Source: Streptosporangium sp. NBC_01495 (GTDB taxonomy: Bacteria; Actinomycetota; Actinomycetes; Streptosporangiales; Streptosporangiaceae). From it: DNA of 64,000 nucleotides. The stretch covers positions 3,906,001 to 3,970,000 of the forward strand of contig NZ_CP109430.1 of NCBI RefSeq assembly GCF_036250735.1, read 5' to 3'. Below the pieces are notes generated by a model. That model did no database searches. It saw only the letters and a program-made list of their open reading frames with translations, and was not told the origin of the DNA. The translations under genes and the position numbers were made by a program. Of this stretch, positions 8,427 to 18,014 are shown one piece after another (position 1 is the first letter of the stretch; each line of letters starts with the position of its first letter).

Positions 8427-9230
8427 GTGACCGACAAGCGGGATGAGCGGAACAGCGGCATCGACACGACACGACCGAGCATCGCCAGGGCCTACGACGT
8501 CGTCCTCAACGGCAAGGACAACTTCGAGGTCGACCGCGCCTTCGTCGCCGAGATCGTGAAGGTCGTCCCCGAGATCTACGACGTGGCGACCTACAACCGG
8601 GAGATCCTCGGCCGGGGGGTGCGGTTCCTGGCGGAACAGGGCGTCACCCAGTTCATCGACCTCGGCTCGGGACTGCCGACGGTGGAGAACACCCACCAGG
8701 TCGCGCAGGGCGCGAACCCGGAGTCGCGGGTCGTCTACGTCGACAACGACCCGATGGTGCTGGCCCACGGGCGGGCACTGCTGGCCGAGAACGACCGTAC
8801 GGCCGTCGTCCCCTCCGACCTGCGCGACCCGGCGGCGATTCTCGCCGACCCGGCCGTCAAGCGGCTCATCGACCTGGACCGGCCGGTGGGCGTGATGCTG
8901 GTCGGTGTCCTGCACCACCTGCACGACGACGACGACCCCCGAGGGATCGTCGAGGCCTACATGGCGGCGGTCCCCTCGGGCAGCTACCTCTTCATCACCC
9001 ACTTCTGCGCCTCCACCCAGGAGTCGCGCGACGCGGAGCAGAAGTATCTCGCGCTGCTCGGTACCGGCCGGTTCCGGACGCCGGAGGAGATCACCGCTTT
9101 CTTCGACGGCTTCGAACTGCTCGAACCGGGCCTCGTCCCGCTGCCCCTGTGGCGGCCAGAAGGATCCGTCCCGAGAAGGCTGACCGTGGGCCAGCAGCTC
9201 ATGTACGGCGGGATCGCCTACAAGCGCTGA
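8427..9230 (+). CDS. SAM-dependent methyltransferase of the DUF574 family
   Basis: The chosen start is GTG 8427, six bases after AGGAAGG; an ATG 42 bases earlier is in frame but lacks a ribosome site, and family members begin near the IDTTRPSIARAYDVVLNGKDNF block. This gives 267 residues, the usual length. The SAM-binding loop is visible as FIDLGSGLPT (about residue 77), with YVDNDPMV as the acidic loop and VLHHLHDDDDPRGIV after it. The family is abundant in actinomycetes with no settled substrate. The gene stands alone between hairpins at 8102-8133 and 9239-9264, so it is probably monocistronic. Confidence 0.9.
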   Translation: MTDKRDERNSGIDTTRPSIARAYDVVLNGKDNFEVDRAFVAEIVKVVPEIYDVATYNREILGRGVRFLAEQGVTQFIDLGSGLPTVENTHQVAQGANPESRVVYVDNDPMVLAHGRALLAENDRTAVVPSDLRDPAAILADPAVKRLIDLDRPVGVMLVGVLHHLHDDDDPRGIVEAYMAAVPSGSYLFITHFCASTQESRDAEQKYLALLGTGRFRTPEEITAFFDGFELLEPGLVPLPLWRPEGSVPRRLTVGQQLMYGGIAYKR

Positions 9231-9238
9231 CATTCGAA

Positions 9239-9264
9239 GGGGAGGGCCCGCGCAGGCCCTCCCC
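9239..9264. terminator. Hairpin between convergent genes
   Basis: A 10-bp perfect stem (9239-9248 with 9255-9264) and 6-base loop sit just after the methyltransferase stop. The convergent WD40 gene ends 175 bases further on. Confidence 0.75.
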
Positions 9265-9439
9265 GTTCCTCCATCTTAAAAATCTACGTTGTAAAGGGAC
9301 TGGGCTGTCACCCGCAGGGAGAAGGCCCGGTCAGCCCGGACGATCTCGCCGACACGGTCCGCGACGGTGTGAGCACCTTCCTGTGCGCCTTCGCGGCCTC
9401 CGCCAGGCGCCGTCCCCCTCGCCGTCCTCGCGAGGCCCG

Positions 9440-12400
9440 TCACGGGCAGGTCTTCTGGAAGGTCTGGCCCGGCACGTACCGTTGCCATTCCACCGGTGTG
9501 AGGGAGCGCCCCGCGACCGCGCAGATCGACGAGAGCGGGTCCAACGGCATGTCCACCTTCCACTGCCGGACGCTCCCGTCGTCGCCGGTGGTGGCCAGGG
9601 CGTGTCCGTGGGGGTTGAAGGCCAGGGCGGTGACGGATCCGGTGTGTCCGGTGAGGGGGGCGCCGATGGGTCGGCGGGTGGCGACGTCCCACAGGCGGGC
9701 GGTGCCGTCGTCTCCGGCGGTGGCCAGTATCCGGCCGTCGGGGCTGAACGCGGCCGAGGTGACGGGGCCGGTGTGTCCGGTGAGGGGCGGGCCGATGGGT
9801 CGGCGGGTGATGACGTCCCACAATCGGGTGGTGCCGTCGTCGCCGGTGGTCGCCAGCGTCCGGCCGTCCGGGGCGAACGCCACTCCTTCGGCGATACCGA
9901 CGTAACCGGCGAAGGAGATGCCGGCCGGAGCGCGGCCGACGGTGTTCCACAGCCGGACGGTGCCGTCGCCGCTGACGGTGGCCAGCCCTCCGCCGTCCGG
10001 GGTGAACGCCAGCGCGGTCACGGGGCCGTTGTGACCGGTCAGCGGTCGCCCGGCCGGGCGGTGGGCGGCCGCCTCCCACAGCCGGATGGTGCCGTCGCCA
10101 CCGGCACTGGCCAGCAGCCCGCCGTCCGGGCTGAACGCCAGCGCGGTCACGGTGGCGGTGTGCCCGGTCAGCGGCGGTCCGACCGGGCGGCGGACGACGA
10201 TGTCCCACAGGCGGGCGGTGCCGTCGCCGCCCGCGGTGGCCAGGGTGGTGCCGTCCGGGCTGAACGCCAGCGCGGTCACGGTGGCGGTGTGCCCGGTCAG
10301 CGGCGGTCCGACCGGGCGGCGGGTGCCGGCGTCCCACAGGCGGGCGGTGCCGTCGCCGCCCGCGGTGGCCAGCAGCGTGCCGTCCGGGCTGAACGCCACC
10401 GCGATGAGCGCCCCGGGATGGCCGGTGATGGGCGGCCCGGCCGGGCGGCGGGTGCCGGCGTCCCAGAGCCGGGCGGTGCCGTCACCGCCCACGGTGGCCA
10501 GCCTTCTGCCGTCGGGACTGAACGCCACCGCGTTGATCCGCTCGCCGTGCCCGGTGAGGGGGTCGCCGATCGGGCGGCGGGTGGCTAGGTTCCACAGGCG
10601 GGCGGTGCCGTCGCCGCCCGCGGTGGCCAGCGTCCTGCCGTCGGGACTGAAGGCCAGCGCGTTGGTCCAGTCGCCGTGCCCGGTGGGGGAGAGGCCCGCC
10701 GGGCGGCGGGTGGCGACGTCCCACAGCCGGATGGCGTCGTTGACCCCGGCGGTGGCCAGCGTCCTGCCGTCGGGGCTGAACGCCACCGTCGTGAGAAGAC
10801 CGGGACGGCCGGTCCGGGAGGTGAGGGGGTCGCCGATCGGGCGGCGGGTGGCTAGGTTCCACAGGCGGGCGGTGCCGTCGCCGCCCGCAGTGGCCAGCGT
10901 CTTACCGTCGGGGCTGAACGCCACCGCGGTGATCCAGCCGTCGTGGCCGGTGAGGGGCGCGCCGATCGGGCGGCGGGTGGCCACGTCCCACAGGCGGGCG
11001 CTCCTGTCCTGGCCTGCGGTGGCCAGTGTCCTGCCGTCGGGGCTGAACGCCACCGCGGTGACGGAGGCGGTGTGACCGTTCAGGACGCCCTTCACGGAGG
11101 TGGCCAGGGCCGTGACCATGCCGTAGCGGGCCTCGTCGGTGGGCAGGAAACGCCACGCGGCGGCGGCCAGCAGGCCCGACAGGACCGGGTCGGTGTCCGC
11201 GAGCCCCTCGCTGTGTATCGTCACCAGGCGCGACAGGGCCTCCTTCTCCCGCGCGTCGGCCCGGCCCGCCGCCTCGACGGCGGTCAGGGCCGCGGCCGAG
11301 GCGATGACCGTCAGGACGGCCAGCGCGGCGACGGCGACGCGCGCCAGCCTTCTCCGTCGCGAGGCGGCGTGCTCGGCGCGCGAGGCCGCCCGGTTGGAGG
11401 CGGTGAGGAAGGCGCGTTCCGGTACGGTGAGGTCCTCCTGCCGGGTGAGCAGCGCACCGGCGGTGGCCAGGCGCGTCCCCCGGTAGAGGGCGCCGGGGTC
11501 GCGGCCCAGCTCCTCCCAGGTCCTGGCCGCCTCGGTGAGGTCGCGCTGCAGGCGCAGCCGCTCGCGCTCGCCGTCTATCCACTCGCGCAGTCGTGGCCAG
11601 GAGGCGATGAGCGCCTCGTGCGCGATCTCGACGGTGTCCTCGTACAGGGTGATCATCCGGGCCTGGGCCAACTGCTCCAGCACCAGCGCGGTGTCGGCCG
11701 ACCCGCCCGGGTCGAGCTCGGCGCGGACGGCCGGGCGCCGGGTGTGCCGGCCCTCCCCGTCCGGGTTGACCAGCCGCAGCAGGACACGTCTGGCGTGTAC
11801 GGCCTGGGCGGGCGACAGCCGGGTGTAGACCTTCTCGGCGGTGTGCGCGATCGCGCCGCTGACACCACCGGCGGCCTCGTACCCCGCCAGGGTCAGGGCC
11901 CGGCCCCGGCGCCGGCGCCAGGTCTCCAGCAGGGCGTGCGACATCAGCGGCAGGCCGCCGGGCTCGTCGGCGACCTCCTCGACGATCCTCGCGCTCAGCT
12001 CCCGTTCCACGATCAGGCCCGCGCCCGTCGCCGGCTTGACGATCGCCTCCCGCAGCTCCTGCCGGCTCATCGGCCCGATCAGCAAGGTGGCGTCCCGCAG
12101 GGCCAGGGTGAGCTCGCGGTGCTCGGCGCATCGCCCGTAGAAGTCGGCCCGCACCGCGACGACCACCCGGAACCGGCTCCCCGGACGGCGGGAGGCCAGC
12201 AGCAGGTCGATGAACCCGGCACGTTCGTCCTGGTCACCGCAGAGCGTGTAGAGCTCCTCGAACTGGTCGACCACCACCAGGGTCCGGGGTCCGTCCCCAC
12301 CGGTCCCGGAATCGGTCTCGCCCGTCTCGGGGTCGGCCCCGTCCGCCTCGGAACCGTTCCCGCAGGCGAGGAGGCGGTCGCGGTGGGTCGTCAGGGGGCG

Positions 12401-12928
12401 GTCGCCCGGGGTGAGGACCTGGATCCCGGTGTTCCCCCCGCCGGACGGCAGCCGGAGGGCCGGCACCAGGCCGGCTCGCAGGAGGGAGGACTTGCCGCTG
12501 CCCGAGGGGCCGAACAGCCCGGTGAACCGGTGGCGGCCCACCAGCTCCAGGAGCTCGGCCACCAGGCGATCCCGCCCGAAGAAACGGTCGCCGTCCCGCG
12601 CCTGGTAGGAGGCCAGTCCCAGATACGGCGCGTCGGTCACGTCGTCGGAGACGGCCTCGGCGACGACCTCCCCGGCGGTTTTTCTCCAGCGCGCCTCCCA
12701 CTCCGCGGGATCGGCGCCACACGCCCGCACATAGGCGAGAACGACCGGCAGTGACGCCAGACGTTCACCGGCGGCGGCCTGCGACAACGTCGTGACCGAG
12801 TAGTCCACCCGCCGGGCCATTTCGCGATAGGTGACGGGACCCGCCTCCTGCCGCAGCTTTCGCAGCTCGTAGGCGAAACGCTGGACGGGCCCGGCCGCGG
12901 GATCCACCGGCACCTCACGACGGCTCAC
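9440..12928 (-). CDS. HTH-STAND NTPase-WD40 repeat protein
   Basis: GTG at 12926-12928 is preferred because the protein then begins with VSRREVPVDP and the typical RFAYELRKLR helix-turn-helix; the longer upstream frame is basic and unstructured. The 1,162 residues contain an XRE-like HTH (about 12-75), a STAND-type NTPase with Walker A GPSGSGKS at 140-147 and Walker B LVVVDQFEE ending near D221, one transmembrane helix near 530-550 (VAVAALAVLTVIASAAALTAV), and twelve WD40 blades from about 640 to 1125. Such proteins are thought to be signalling or conflict-related ATPases; the ligand is unknown. The GGDGTARLWD blades are very similar at DNA level, suggesting recent blade duplication. No operon partner is evident. 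Confidence 0.9.
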   Translation of the reverse strand: MSRREVPVDPAAGPVQRFAYELRKLRQEAGPVTYREMARRVDYSVTTLSQAAAGERLASLPVVLAYVRACGADPAEWEARWRKTAGEVVAEAVSDDVTDAPYLGLASYQARDGDRFFGRDRLVAELLELVGRHRFTGLFGPSGSGKSSLLRAGLVPALRLPSGGGNTGIQVLTPGDRPLTTHRDRLLACGNGSEADGADPETGETDSGTGGDGPRTLVVVDQFEELYTLCGDQDERAGFIDLLLASRRPGSRFRVVVAVRADFYGRCAEHRELTLALRDATLLIGPMSRQELREAIVKPATGAGLIVERELSARIVEEVADEPGGLPLMSHALLETWRRRRGRALTLAGYEAAGGVSGAIAHTAEKVYTRLSPAQAVHARRVLLRLVNPDGEGRHTRRPAVRAELDPGGSADTALVLEQLAQARMITLYEDTVEIAHEALIASWPRLREWIDGERERLRLQRDLTEAARTWEELGRDPGALYRGTRLATAGALLTRQEDLTVPERAFLTASNRAASRAEHAASRRRRLARVAVAALAVLTVIASAAALTAVEAAGRADAREKEALSRLVTIHSEGLADTDPVLSGLLAAAAWRFLPTDEARYGMVTALATSVKGVLNGHTASVTAVAFSPDGRTLATAGQDRSARLWDVATRRPIGAPLTGHDGWITAVAFSPDGKTLATAGGDGTARLWNLATRRPIGDPLTSRTGRPGLLTTVAFSPDGRTLATAGVNDAIRLWDVATRRPAGLSPTGHGDWTNALAFSPDGRTLATAGGDGTARLWNLATRRPIGDPLTGHGERINAVAFSPDGRRLATVGGDGTARLWDAGTRRPAGPPITGHPGALIAVAFSPDGTLLATAGGDGTARLWDAGTRRPVGPPLTGHTATVTALAFSPDGTTLATAGGDGTARLWDIVVRRPVGPPLTGHTATVTALAFSPDGGLLASAGGDGTIRLWEAAAHRPAGRPLTGHNGPVTALAFTPDGGGLATVSGDGTVRLWNTVGRAPAGISFAGYVGIAEGVAFAPDGRTLATTGDDGTTRLWDVITRRPIGPPLTGHTGPVTSAAFSPDGRILATAGDDGTARLWDVATRRPIGAPLTGHTGSVTALAFNPHGHALATTGDDGSVRQWKVDMPLDPLSSICAVAGRSLTPVEWQRYVPGQTFQKTCP

Positions 12929-13309
12929 TCCCGATGTTCTCCTTCGCTCGGCCCGACCGTCACAGAAAGACGACCCGCGTGCGGTGAACGCCGGCGTGGC
13001 GTGAGAACCGCGCCACCCCGACCGGCACCGGCCACCTCCTCGACCCGCATGCCCGCGCGTTCGGCTCCCACACCGGAAAGTGTGGCTCACCCGCCGCGAC
13101 TCCGGCCCGCACATTCACGATTCCGACTCCCCGGCCCACGGCCTGGCAGGTGCGCGCATCCGGCGATGGTTTTTGTTTGGGCCGGTGAAACGGGGTGCCA
13201 AACAATCCGTCCGCCTCTACACAGGGACACAGGTATCCGCACGACACAGTCTCGTCGCGGAGCACAGGGGTCCCATGAGAAGGCTGCGAGAAAACAGGGG
13301 GTTTTCTTT
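12929..13309. other. Divergent promoter region between WD40 and AraC genes
   Basis: This 381-base gap separates divergent starts and must hold both promoters. An AT-richer patch (TGGTTTTTGTTTGG, 13167-13180) stands out. No confident promoter hexamers or operator could be assigned, and no gene is supported. Confidence 0.4.
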
Positions 13310-14317
13310 ATGACGCGCCTCGACGAATCTCCCGCGGGTGAACGCTTCGGTGGCCGGGGGGCCGTCGCGGGGCCGGTGGTCCACGCGGGGGCACCCGGCT
13401 TCGGAGGGCACTGTTTCTGGGCCGAGATGCACCTGGTCGACCTGGGCGCGGTGCGGTTGACGTGGGTGCGCCACGCCTCGTTCGAGGCGCGGCACGCCCG
13501 GCGCCGGGTCCGTCGGCCGGGGCCGGGCCTGTACCAGCTGTCGCTGCCCCTCGCTGAATCCCCCGAGCCCTGGAGGCAGGCCCGGGGCGCGGGGCTCGCA
13601 CCGACGGATCTGGTCCTGTACGACACCTCTCTCCCCTTCGACGCCTGGATGGTGGCCGACGATCCGGCGCGCACGCGGAACGGGTGTCCAGGGGAACCGG
13701 CGGACGGCCTGATCCTGCAGTTTCCCCAGGAGATCCTGCCCCTCGCCGCCACCGAGGTCGCACGGCTCCCGGCGGTGCGGCTGCCGGGGCAGGACGGCGT
13801 CGGCGCGCTGCTGTCCGGGATCCTCCACCAGCTGATCAAGCAGCGTGACCCGTTGTCGTCCGCCGAGGCCGTCCAGGTCTCCATGGTCGTCCTCGACCTG
13901 GTGGCGGCCCTGCTGTCCCAGCGGCTCGCCGCGGGGCGGGCCGGGGAGCTGGACGCCTCCCGGGCGGTCCTGACCGTGCGCGTCCAGGCGTTCATCGAGC
14001 GGAATCTGGGCGACGTGGCCCTGTCGCCCTCGCGGATCGCCGCCGCCCACGCCATCTCCACCCGGTATCTGCAGAAGCTGTTCGAGGAGCAGGGACTCAG
14101 CGTGGCGAACTGGATCCGGCGGCGCCGGCTCGAACGCTGCCGCCGGGACCTGGCCGATCCCGCGCAGGACGGCCTGCCGGTCCGCGTGATCGCCACTCGC
14201 TGGGGTTTCACCAGCGAGTCGCACTTCAACCGGATCTTTCGTGCCGCGTACGGCGCCCCGCCCGCGACTTACCGGCACACCCTGCGGAAATCGCCGGACA
14301 TGATGGCCGGCCGCTGA
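13310..14317 (+). CDS. AraC family transcriptional regulator
   Basis: ATG 13310 has AGGGGG about eight bases upstream; the longer open frame to 13001 lacks a start signal and would extend into the divergent promoter region. The 335-residue protein has an AraC-binding-like N-terminal domain (about 25-220; FWAEMHLVDLGAVRLTWVRH and PGLYQLSLPL strands) and a C-terminal pair of helix-turn-helices (about 230-330; AAAHAISTRYLQKLFEEQG and VIATRWGFTSESHFNRIFR). It should bind DNA in response to a small molecule. No adjacent catabolic operon identifies its target. Confidence 0.92.
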   Translation: MTRLDESPAGERFGGRGAVAGPVVHAGAPGFGGHCFWAEMHLVDLGAVRLTWVRHASFEARHARRRVRRPGPGLYQLSLPLAESPEPWRQARGAGLAPTDLVLYDTSLPFDAWMVADDPARTRNGCPGEPADGLILQFPQEILPLAATEVARLPAVRLPGQDGVGALLSGILHQLIKQRDPLSSAEAVQVSMVVLDLVAALLSQRLAAGRAGELDASRAVLTVRVQAFIERNLGDVALSPSRIAAAHAISTRYLQKLFEEQGLSVANWIRRRRLERCRRDLADPAQDGLPVRVIATRWGFTSESHFNRIFRAAYGAPPATYRHTLRKSPDMMAGR

Positions 14318-14573
14318 CCGGCCCGCCCGGCGGGAGGGTTCTCCCGGCGTCACGAACCGGCAGGTCGTCGCGCACGGGAGATCAACGCGCGGGCGGGGAG
14401 TGCCGTCGCCGCCCGGCGGAGATCGAAGATCTCGGTAAGGGCCGTCTTTCACCGCATTTCTTTGTCTTTGCGGACTGGTGCTGATAACAGATCGGTAAGA
14501 CCGTACTGTCATCGGCCGCATACAGTGGGTGATTTTGCCAGGGTGGGGAGGCAGACGCGACACGGGAGGCGAG

Positions 14574-15923
14574 ATGCACGGTGAGCACGATCGGACTCAC
14601 GGCCACGGCCTCAGGGCGAGACCGCGGGGACGCATGCCGTACAGCGACCCGCCGCTCCGGCAGCCCCCGTCGCCCGCCGAGCCGCCGCACGCCACCGGAC
14701 TTCCGGGCCCTCCGGAGCCGGCCGAACCTCCACGATCCGTACGGCCTCCGGAGCCGGCCGAAGCCCCGCGGCCCGTACGGCCTCCGGAGTCCCGGACGCC
14801 GGCGGGGCCGGCGCTTCCCGTGGAGTGGCCGGGTCGGCGCGAGGGGGAGGGGGCGAGGGTGCCGCGCGGGCCCGCGCGGCACCGGAAGGACGAGGAGGCC
14901 GCCGACGACGCCGACGCCGACGACGCCGACGACGCTGTCACGTGTTCACCGGTCCATCGCTCCCGGACATACCTCGACAGCAGGCCGTTCTCCATGCCCC
15001 CGCCTCCCAGCCCGTGGCGGCGGCCGTGGTCGCGGCTCTCGCGCGACCAGCTCCTGAGGCCCGCGCTGATCGCCGGGTTCCTCGCCGCCGCGGGAGTCGG
15101 CGTCTGGTCGTCCGGCTGGTCCCCGTGGGAGGGGGTGCCCACCGCGGGCACGTCGCCCGCGCCTCCGGGGGAACGCCGCTTCGAGGGGCACGACGTAGTG
15201 ATCACACCCTCGCGGGGCCCGGTGGCGGCCGGGGTGGACGCGAAGGCTCCGGCGGGGAAGCGGAGGGCTCCCGAGGGCCGGAGGGGATCGGATGCGGAGG
15301 GGGCCGGCGGGGAGAGGAGAATCCCGGGCCGTGACCCGGTGCGGGTGCTTCCGGCGGAACGCGCCCTTTCCGCCGCCGCCGGAAACACCCGGGACGAGTG
15401 GGTCGAGCGGGTGGAACGGGCCAAGTCTGTCAAGAGGCCGGTCAAGCCGGTCGATCGGGCCCGCCGGCACCGCGAGGGCGGCGGCTCCGCACGGGCCGCC
15501 GCCGGGTCGGGAGGGACGGGAGCCGCCACGCCGGAGAGCGGCACCAGGCGGGGGACCGGAGGCGCCGGACAGGAGAGCGGGCGGACAAGCAGGAGCGCCG
15601 GGCAGGAGAGCGGGCGGGGGAATGGAAGCACCGGGAGGGGGGCGGGAAACACCGGCGGGGACGCCGGGACGGCGGGACGGTCGCGTTCCGGTTCCGGGGC
15701 GCAGGAGGGCAGGTCAAAGCCCCGGGCGGGCAGGACGGGCGCACCGGTCACCAGGTCGCCGTCGCCCTCGGCCTCCAGGAGCAGGCCGCCGGCCACCGGA
15801 GGCGGCGGGAGCGCCGGCATCAGCGCCGCCTACGCCTGCCGTCACCTGCCCTCGGGGGACTGGCGCCACGCCTACTGCGTGCGGGTCTGGAACGACTACA
15901 AGGACAGGAACGGCCTGCCCTAG
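14574..15923 (+). CDS. Single-pass membrane protein with long low-complexity regions
   Basis: ATG 14574 follows GGGAGGCGAG; the frame is open a little further upstream without a better start. The 449 residues are Pro/Arg-rich to about 150, then one membrane helix near 162-182 (LIAGFLAAAGVGVWSSGW), then a Gly/Ser/Arg-rich stretch, and an ordered tail of about 32 residues with two Cys (AAYACRHLPSG...YCVRVWNDYKD). That tail is the only part likely to be folded and might carry a disulfide outside the cell. I do not recognise the family. Codon-position bias supports it as a real gene, since competing frames in the same region are equally long. Confidence 0.65.
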   Translation: MHGEHDRTHGHGLRARPRGRMPYSDPPLRQPPSPAEPPHATGLPGPPEPAEPPRSVRPPEPAEAPRPVRPPESRTPAGPALPVEWPGRREGEGARVPRGPARHRKDEEAADDADADDADDAVTCSPVHRSRTYLDSRPFSMPPPPSPWRRPWSRLSRDQLLRPALIAGFLAAAGVGVWSSGWSPWEGVPTAGTSPAPPGERRFEGHDVVITPSRGPVAAGVDAKAPAGKRRAPEGRRGSDAEGAGGERRIPGRDPVRVLPAERALSAAAGNTRDEWVERVERAKSVKRPVKPVDRARRHREGGGSARAAAGSGGTGAATPESGTRRGTGGAGQESGRTSRSAGQESGRGNGSTGRGAGNTGGDAGTAGRSRSGSGAQEGRSKPRAGRTGAPVTRSPSPSASRSRPPATGGGGSAGISAAYACRHLPSGDWRHAYCVRVWNDYKDRNGLP

Positions 15924-15998
15924 CCGTACCGGCCCGAGAGGCCGGGTACGCGGGCGGTCGGGCGGCACCTGACCGTGCGACCGCCCGCGGACCGCGTG

Positions 15999-17627
15999 TC
16001 AGTAGTTCCCGGCGCGGCGCATGGCACGGGGGCGGCCGTCGGGGTCGCAGAGGAACCGGTAGAACGGGGTGGCCCAGGCGGTGGTCCACGGGGACATCCG
16101 TGACACCTCGTACGTGCGGAGTCGTCCGGGCGGGCGGGGGCCCCGGCGGCCCCCGGCGTACCAGCGTTCGAGCTCCGCCGCCGAGGAGGCGAAGGCGTCG
16201 AAGAAGGAGGCGGGGTCGAGCAGGTCCGCGTCGGAGCCTCCGTGCCGGTCGAGGTGTTCGCGGGCGAGGGTGAGCCGCAGGTCCCTGGGCAGGCGGCGGG
16301 CGCCGTCGCCGAGCCCTCCGGGGTCGAGGGGTTCGCGGCCGTCGGGGGTCTCGTCGAGCACCGCGCAGGTCAGCTCGGAGTCGTAGGTCCAGGAGCGCCG
16401 GTTGAAGTTGTCGGAGCCGATGGTCGACCACACGTCGTCGATGACGCAGACCTTGGCGTGGACGTACACCGGGGTGCCCTCCCGGTTCTCGACCCCGTAG
16501 ACCGCGACCCGGTCGCCGCCCGCGCGCTTCAGCACGTCCAGCGCCTGGTTGCGGCCCAGGATCTGCGGGACACCGCTGATCAGGCCGTCCTGGTCGGGGT
16601 GGAGCGGCAGGACACTGATCATCCTCAGTTCGGGGTTGGCCTTCAGCGCCTCGGCGAAGGACTCGGCGACCTGGGGGGACCACAGGTACTGGTCCTCGAT
16701 GTAGATCAGGCTGCGGGCGCGGCGAAGGGCCTTGAGGTAGCCGCGGGCGACGCTGCGCTCTCCGCGCGGGGCGAAGGAGTAGCGGGTCCTGCGGTGGGCG
16801 TAGGTCCGCAGGAGCTGTACGGCGTGCGGGCCGCAGGCGGGCGGGTCGGGCGGCTGCGGGGGCAGTGGATCCGGCCGGGTGTCCTCGCGCCGGACCAGGT
16901 CGGCGACGCGGTGCACGGGGTTGCGGGTCAGCGGCTGGGGGTCCTCCCAGCGCTCCCTGAAGACGGTCTCGACGTCGCCGACGGCCGGTCCCTGGATGGC
17001 GGCCTGCACGTCGTGCCAGGGCGGGCGGCTGCCGTACACCTTGGCCATGGGCGCGGCCTGCGCGTCGCCCTCGTGGGAGGAGTCGTCGCGGCGGCTCCAG
17101 CACAGGTCGATGCCGCCGACGAACGCGATGTCGCGCCGGGGGTCGTCGCGGTGGCGCAGCACCACGAGCTTCTGGTGGTGCGAGCCGGCGAGGGGGACGC
17201 GCATGTCGCGCAGGCACTCGCCGCCCGCCGCCTCGATGATGTCGCCGAGGTGGCGGTTCTCCTCCGCGCTGAAGAAGAGTTTGTCCCAGTGCGAGCGCCA
17301 CAGGAGGCCCTTGACCACGACGCCGCGCCGAGCGGCCTCGGCGAACACGTCGGCGACCTCCGTGCCGGGGCCGTCCAGCCTCTCCCCGGGGTCTCCGCGC
17401 CAGTCGGTGAACATCAGCAGGTCCCCGGAGCGCAGCTCGCGGACGCGGGCGAGCAGCTCGGTGAAGTAGGGCGCGCCGTGGGGTATGGGTCGCACGGCGT
17501 TGCCGTGCGACCAGGCGGTCCCGCCGTCGTGCCGGGTGTCGATCCGGGACGCCGGGTTGCCGCGCTCCTCGCGGTCAAGAAACCAGTTGTCTTCGAGCAC
17601 CATGCCCGATCTACCCGATTTTTGCAT
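15999..17627 (-). CDS. Phospholipase D/cardiolipin synthase-like protein
   Basis: The 542-residue protein carries two HKD-type motifs: H151-x-K153 in SHHQKLVVLRH with D following in RRDIAFVGGIDLCW, and H390-x-K392-x4-D397 in VHAKVCVIDD followed by STIGSDNFNRRSW. These form one phosphatidyltransferase/phosphodiesterase site in the PLD superfamily. There is no signal peptide or membrane helix, unlike typical cardiolipin synthases, so it probably acts at the inner face of the membrane or on another phosphodiester. The start could be 17627 or Met 9 (17603). The WYAGGRRGPRPPGRLR tail and conserved C terminus recur in actinobacterial relatives. It stands alone. Confidence 0.88.
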   Translation of the reverse strand: MQKSGRSGMVLEDNWFLDREERGNPASRIDTRHDGGTAWSHGNAVRPIPHGAPYFTELLARVRELRSGDLLMFTDWRGDPGERLDGPGTEVADVFAEAARRGVVVKGLLWRSHWDKLFFSAEENRHLGDIIEAAGGECLRDMRVPLAGSHHQKLVVLRHRDDPRRDIAFVGGIDLCWSRRDDSSHEGDAQAAPMAKVYGSRPPWHDVQAAIQGPAVGDVETVFRERWEDPQPLTRNPVHRVADLVRREDTRPDPLPPQPPDPPACGPHAVQLLRTYAHRRTRYSFAPRGERSVARGYLKALRRARSLIYIEDQYLWSPQVAESFAEALKANPELRMISVLPLHPDQDGLISGVPQILGRNQALDVLKRAGGDRVAVYGVENREGTPVYVHAKVCVIDDVWSTIGSDNFNRRSWTYDSELTCAVLDETPDGREPLDPGGLGDGARRLPRDLRLTLAREHLDRHGGSDADLLDPASFFDAFASSAAELERWYAGGRRGPRPPGRLRTYEVSRMSPWTTAWATPFYRFLCDPDGRPRAMRRAGNY

Positions 17628-18014
17628 GTTTTCACCCTGAGGGTAGGACGATCACCGGCCTGGCTCCCGTCCCCTGGCTCCCGGGCGCGGGACGGTGGCA
17701 CTCCCGGCGCTCCCGTATCAGGGGACTGACCTGGGAAGCTCTGACAGGGGGTTTACACGAAGTTGCTTGCGTGTTAAAAATCTGTAACTCGTACATCGAG
17801 TCGCGAAAAAAGCAGACTGTTAGTTCTCGCAAGCACCGCTGGTTCTCACAGCTCTGTTCCCGGAGACGGCACCCTCCGGGACCGCGCGCATCATCGCACC
17901 ACCGCACGAACAAACCCGGTATCACCGGCAGCGCGTAACAGCGTTGCCGGCGGCATAAGCGCGGCGGCGCGCGCCTTGCCTGACTGACCCCCCCAAGTCA
18001 GGAAAGGACCCTCA
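17628..18014. other. Intergenic region upstream of the sugar dehydrogenase gene
   Basis: This 387-base gap separates divergently transcribed genes. It contains the least GC-rich stretch for several kilobases (about 17745-17830, including GTGTTAAAAATCTGTAACTCG-like AT runs and a run of six A at 17806-17811), where the promoters probably lie. No palindrome or RNA structure was convincing. Confidence 0.4.

Noticed and set aside
10943..12754. 603-codon plus-strand frame opposite the WD40 gene
   Set aside because: Shadow frame with no fold or start signal; the minus-strand gene has clear Walker and WD40 motifs.
13001..13309. N-terminal extension of the AraC regulator
   Set aside because: Lies in the divergent promoter region and the ribosome site favours ATG 13310.
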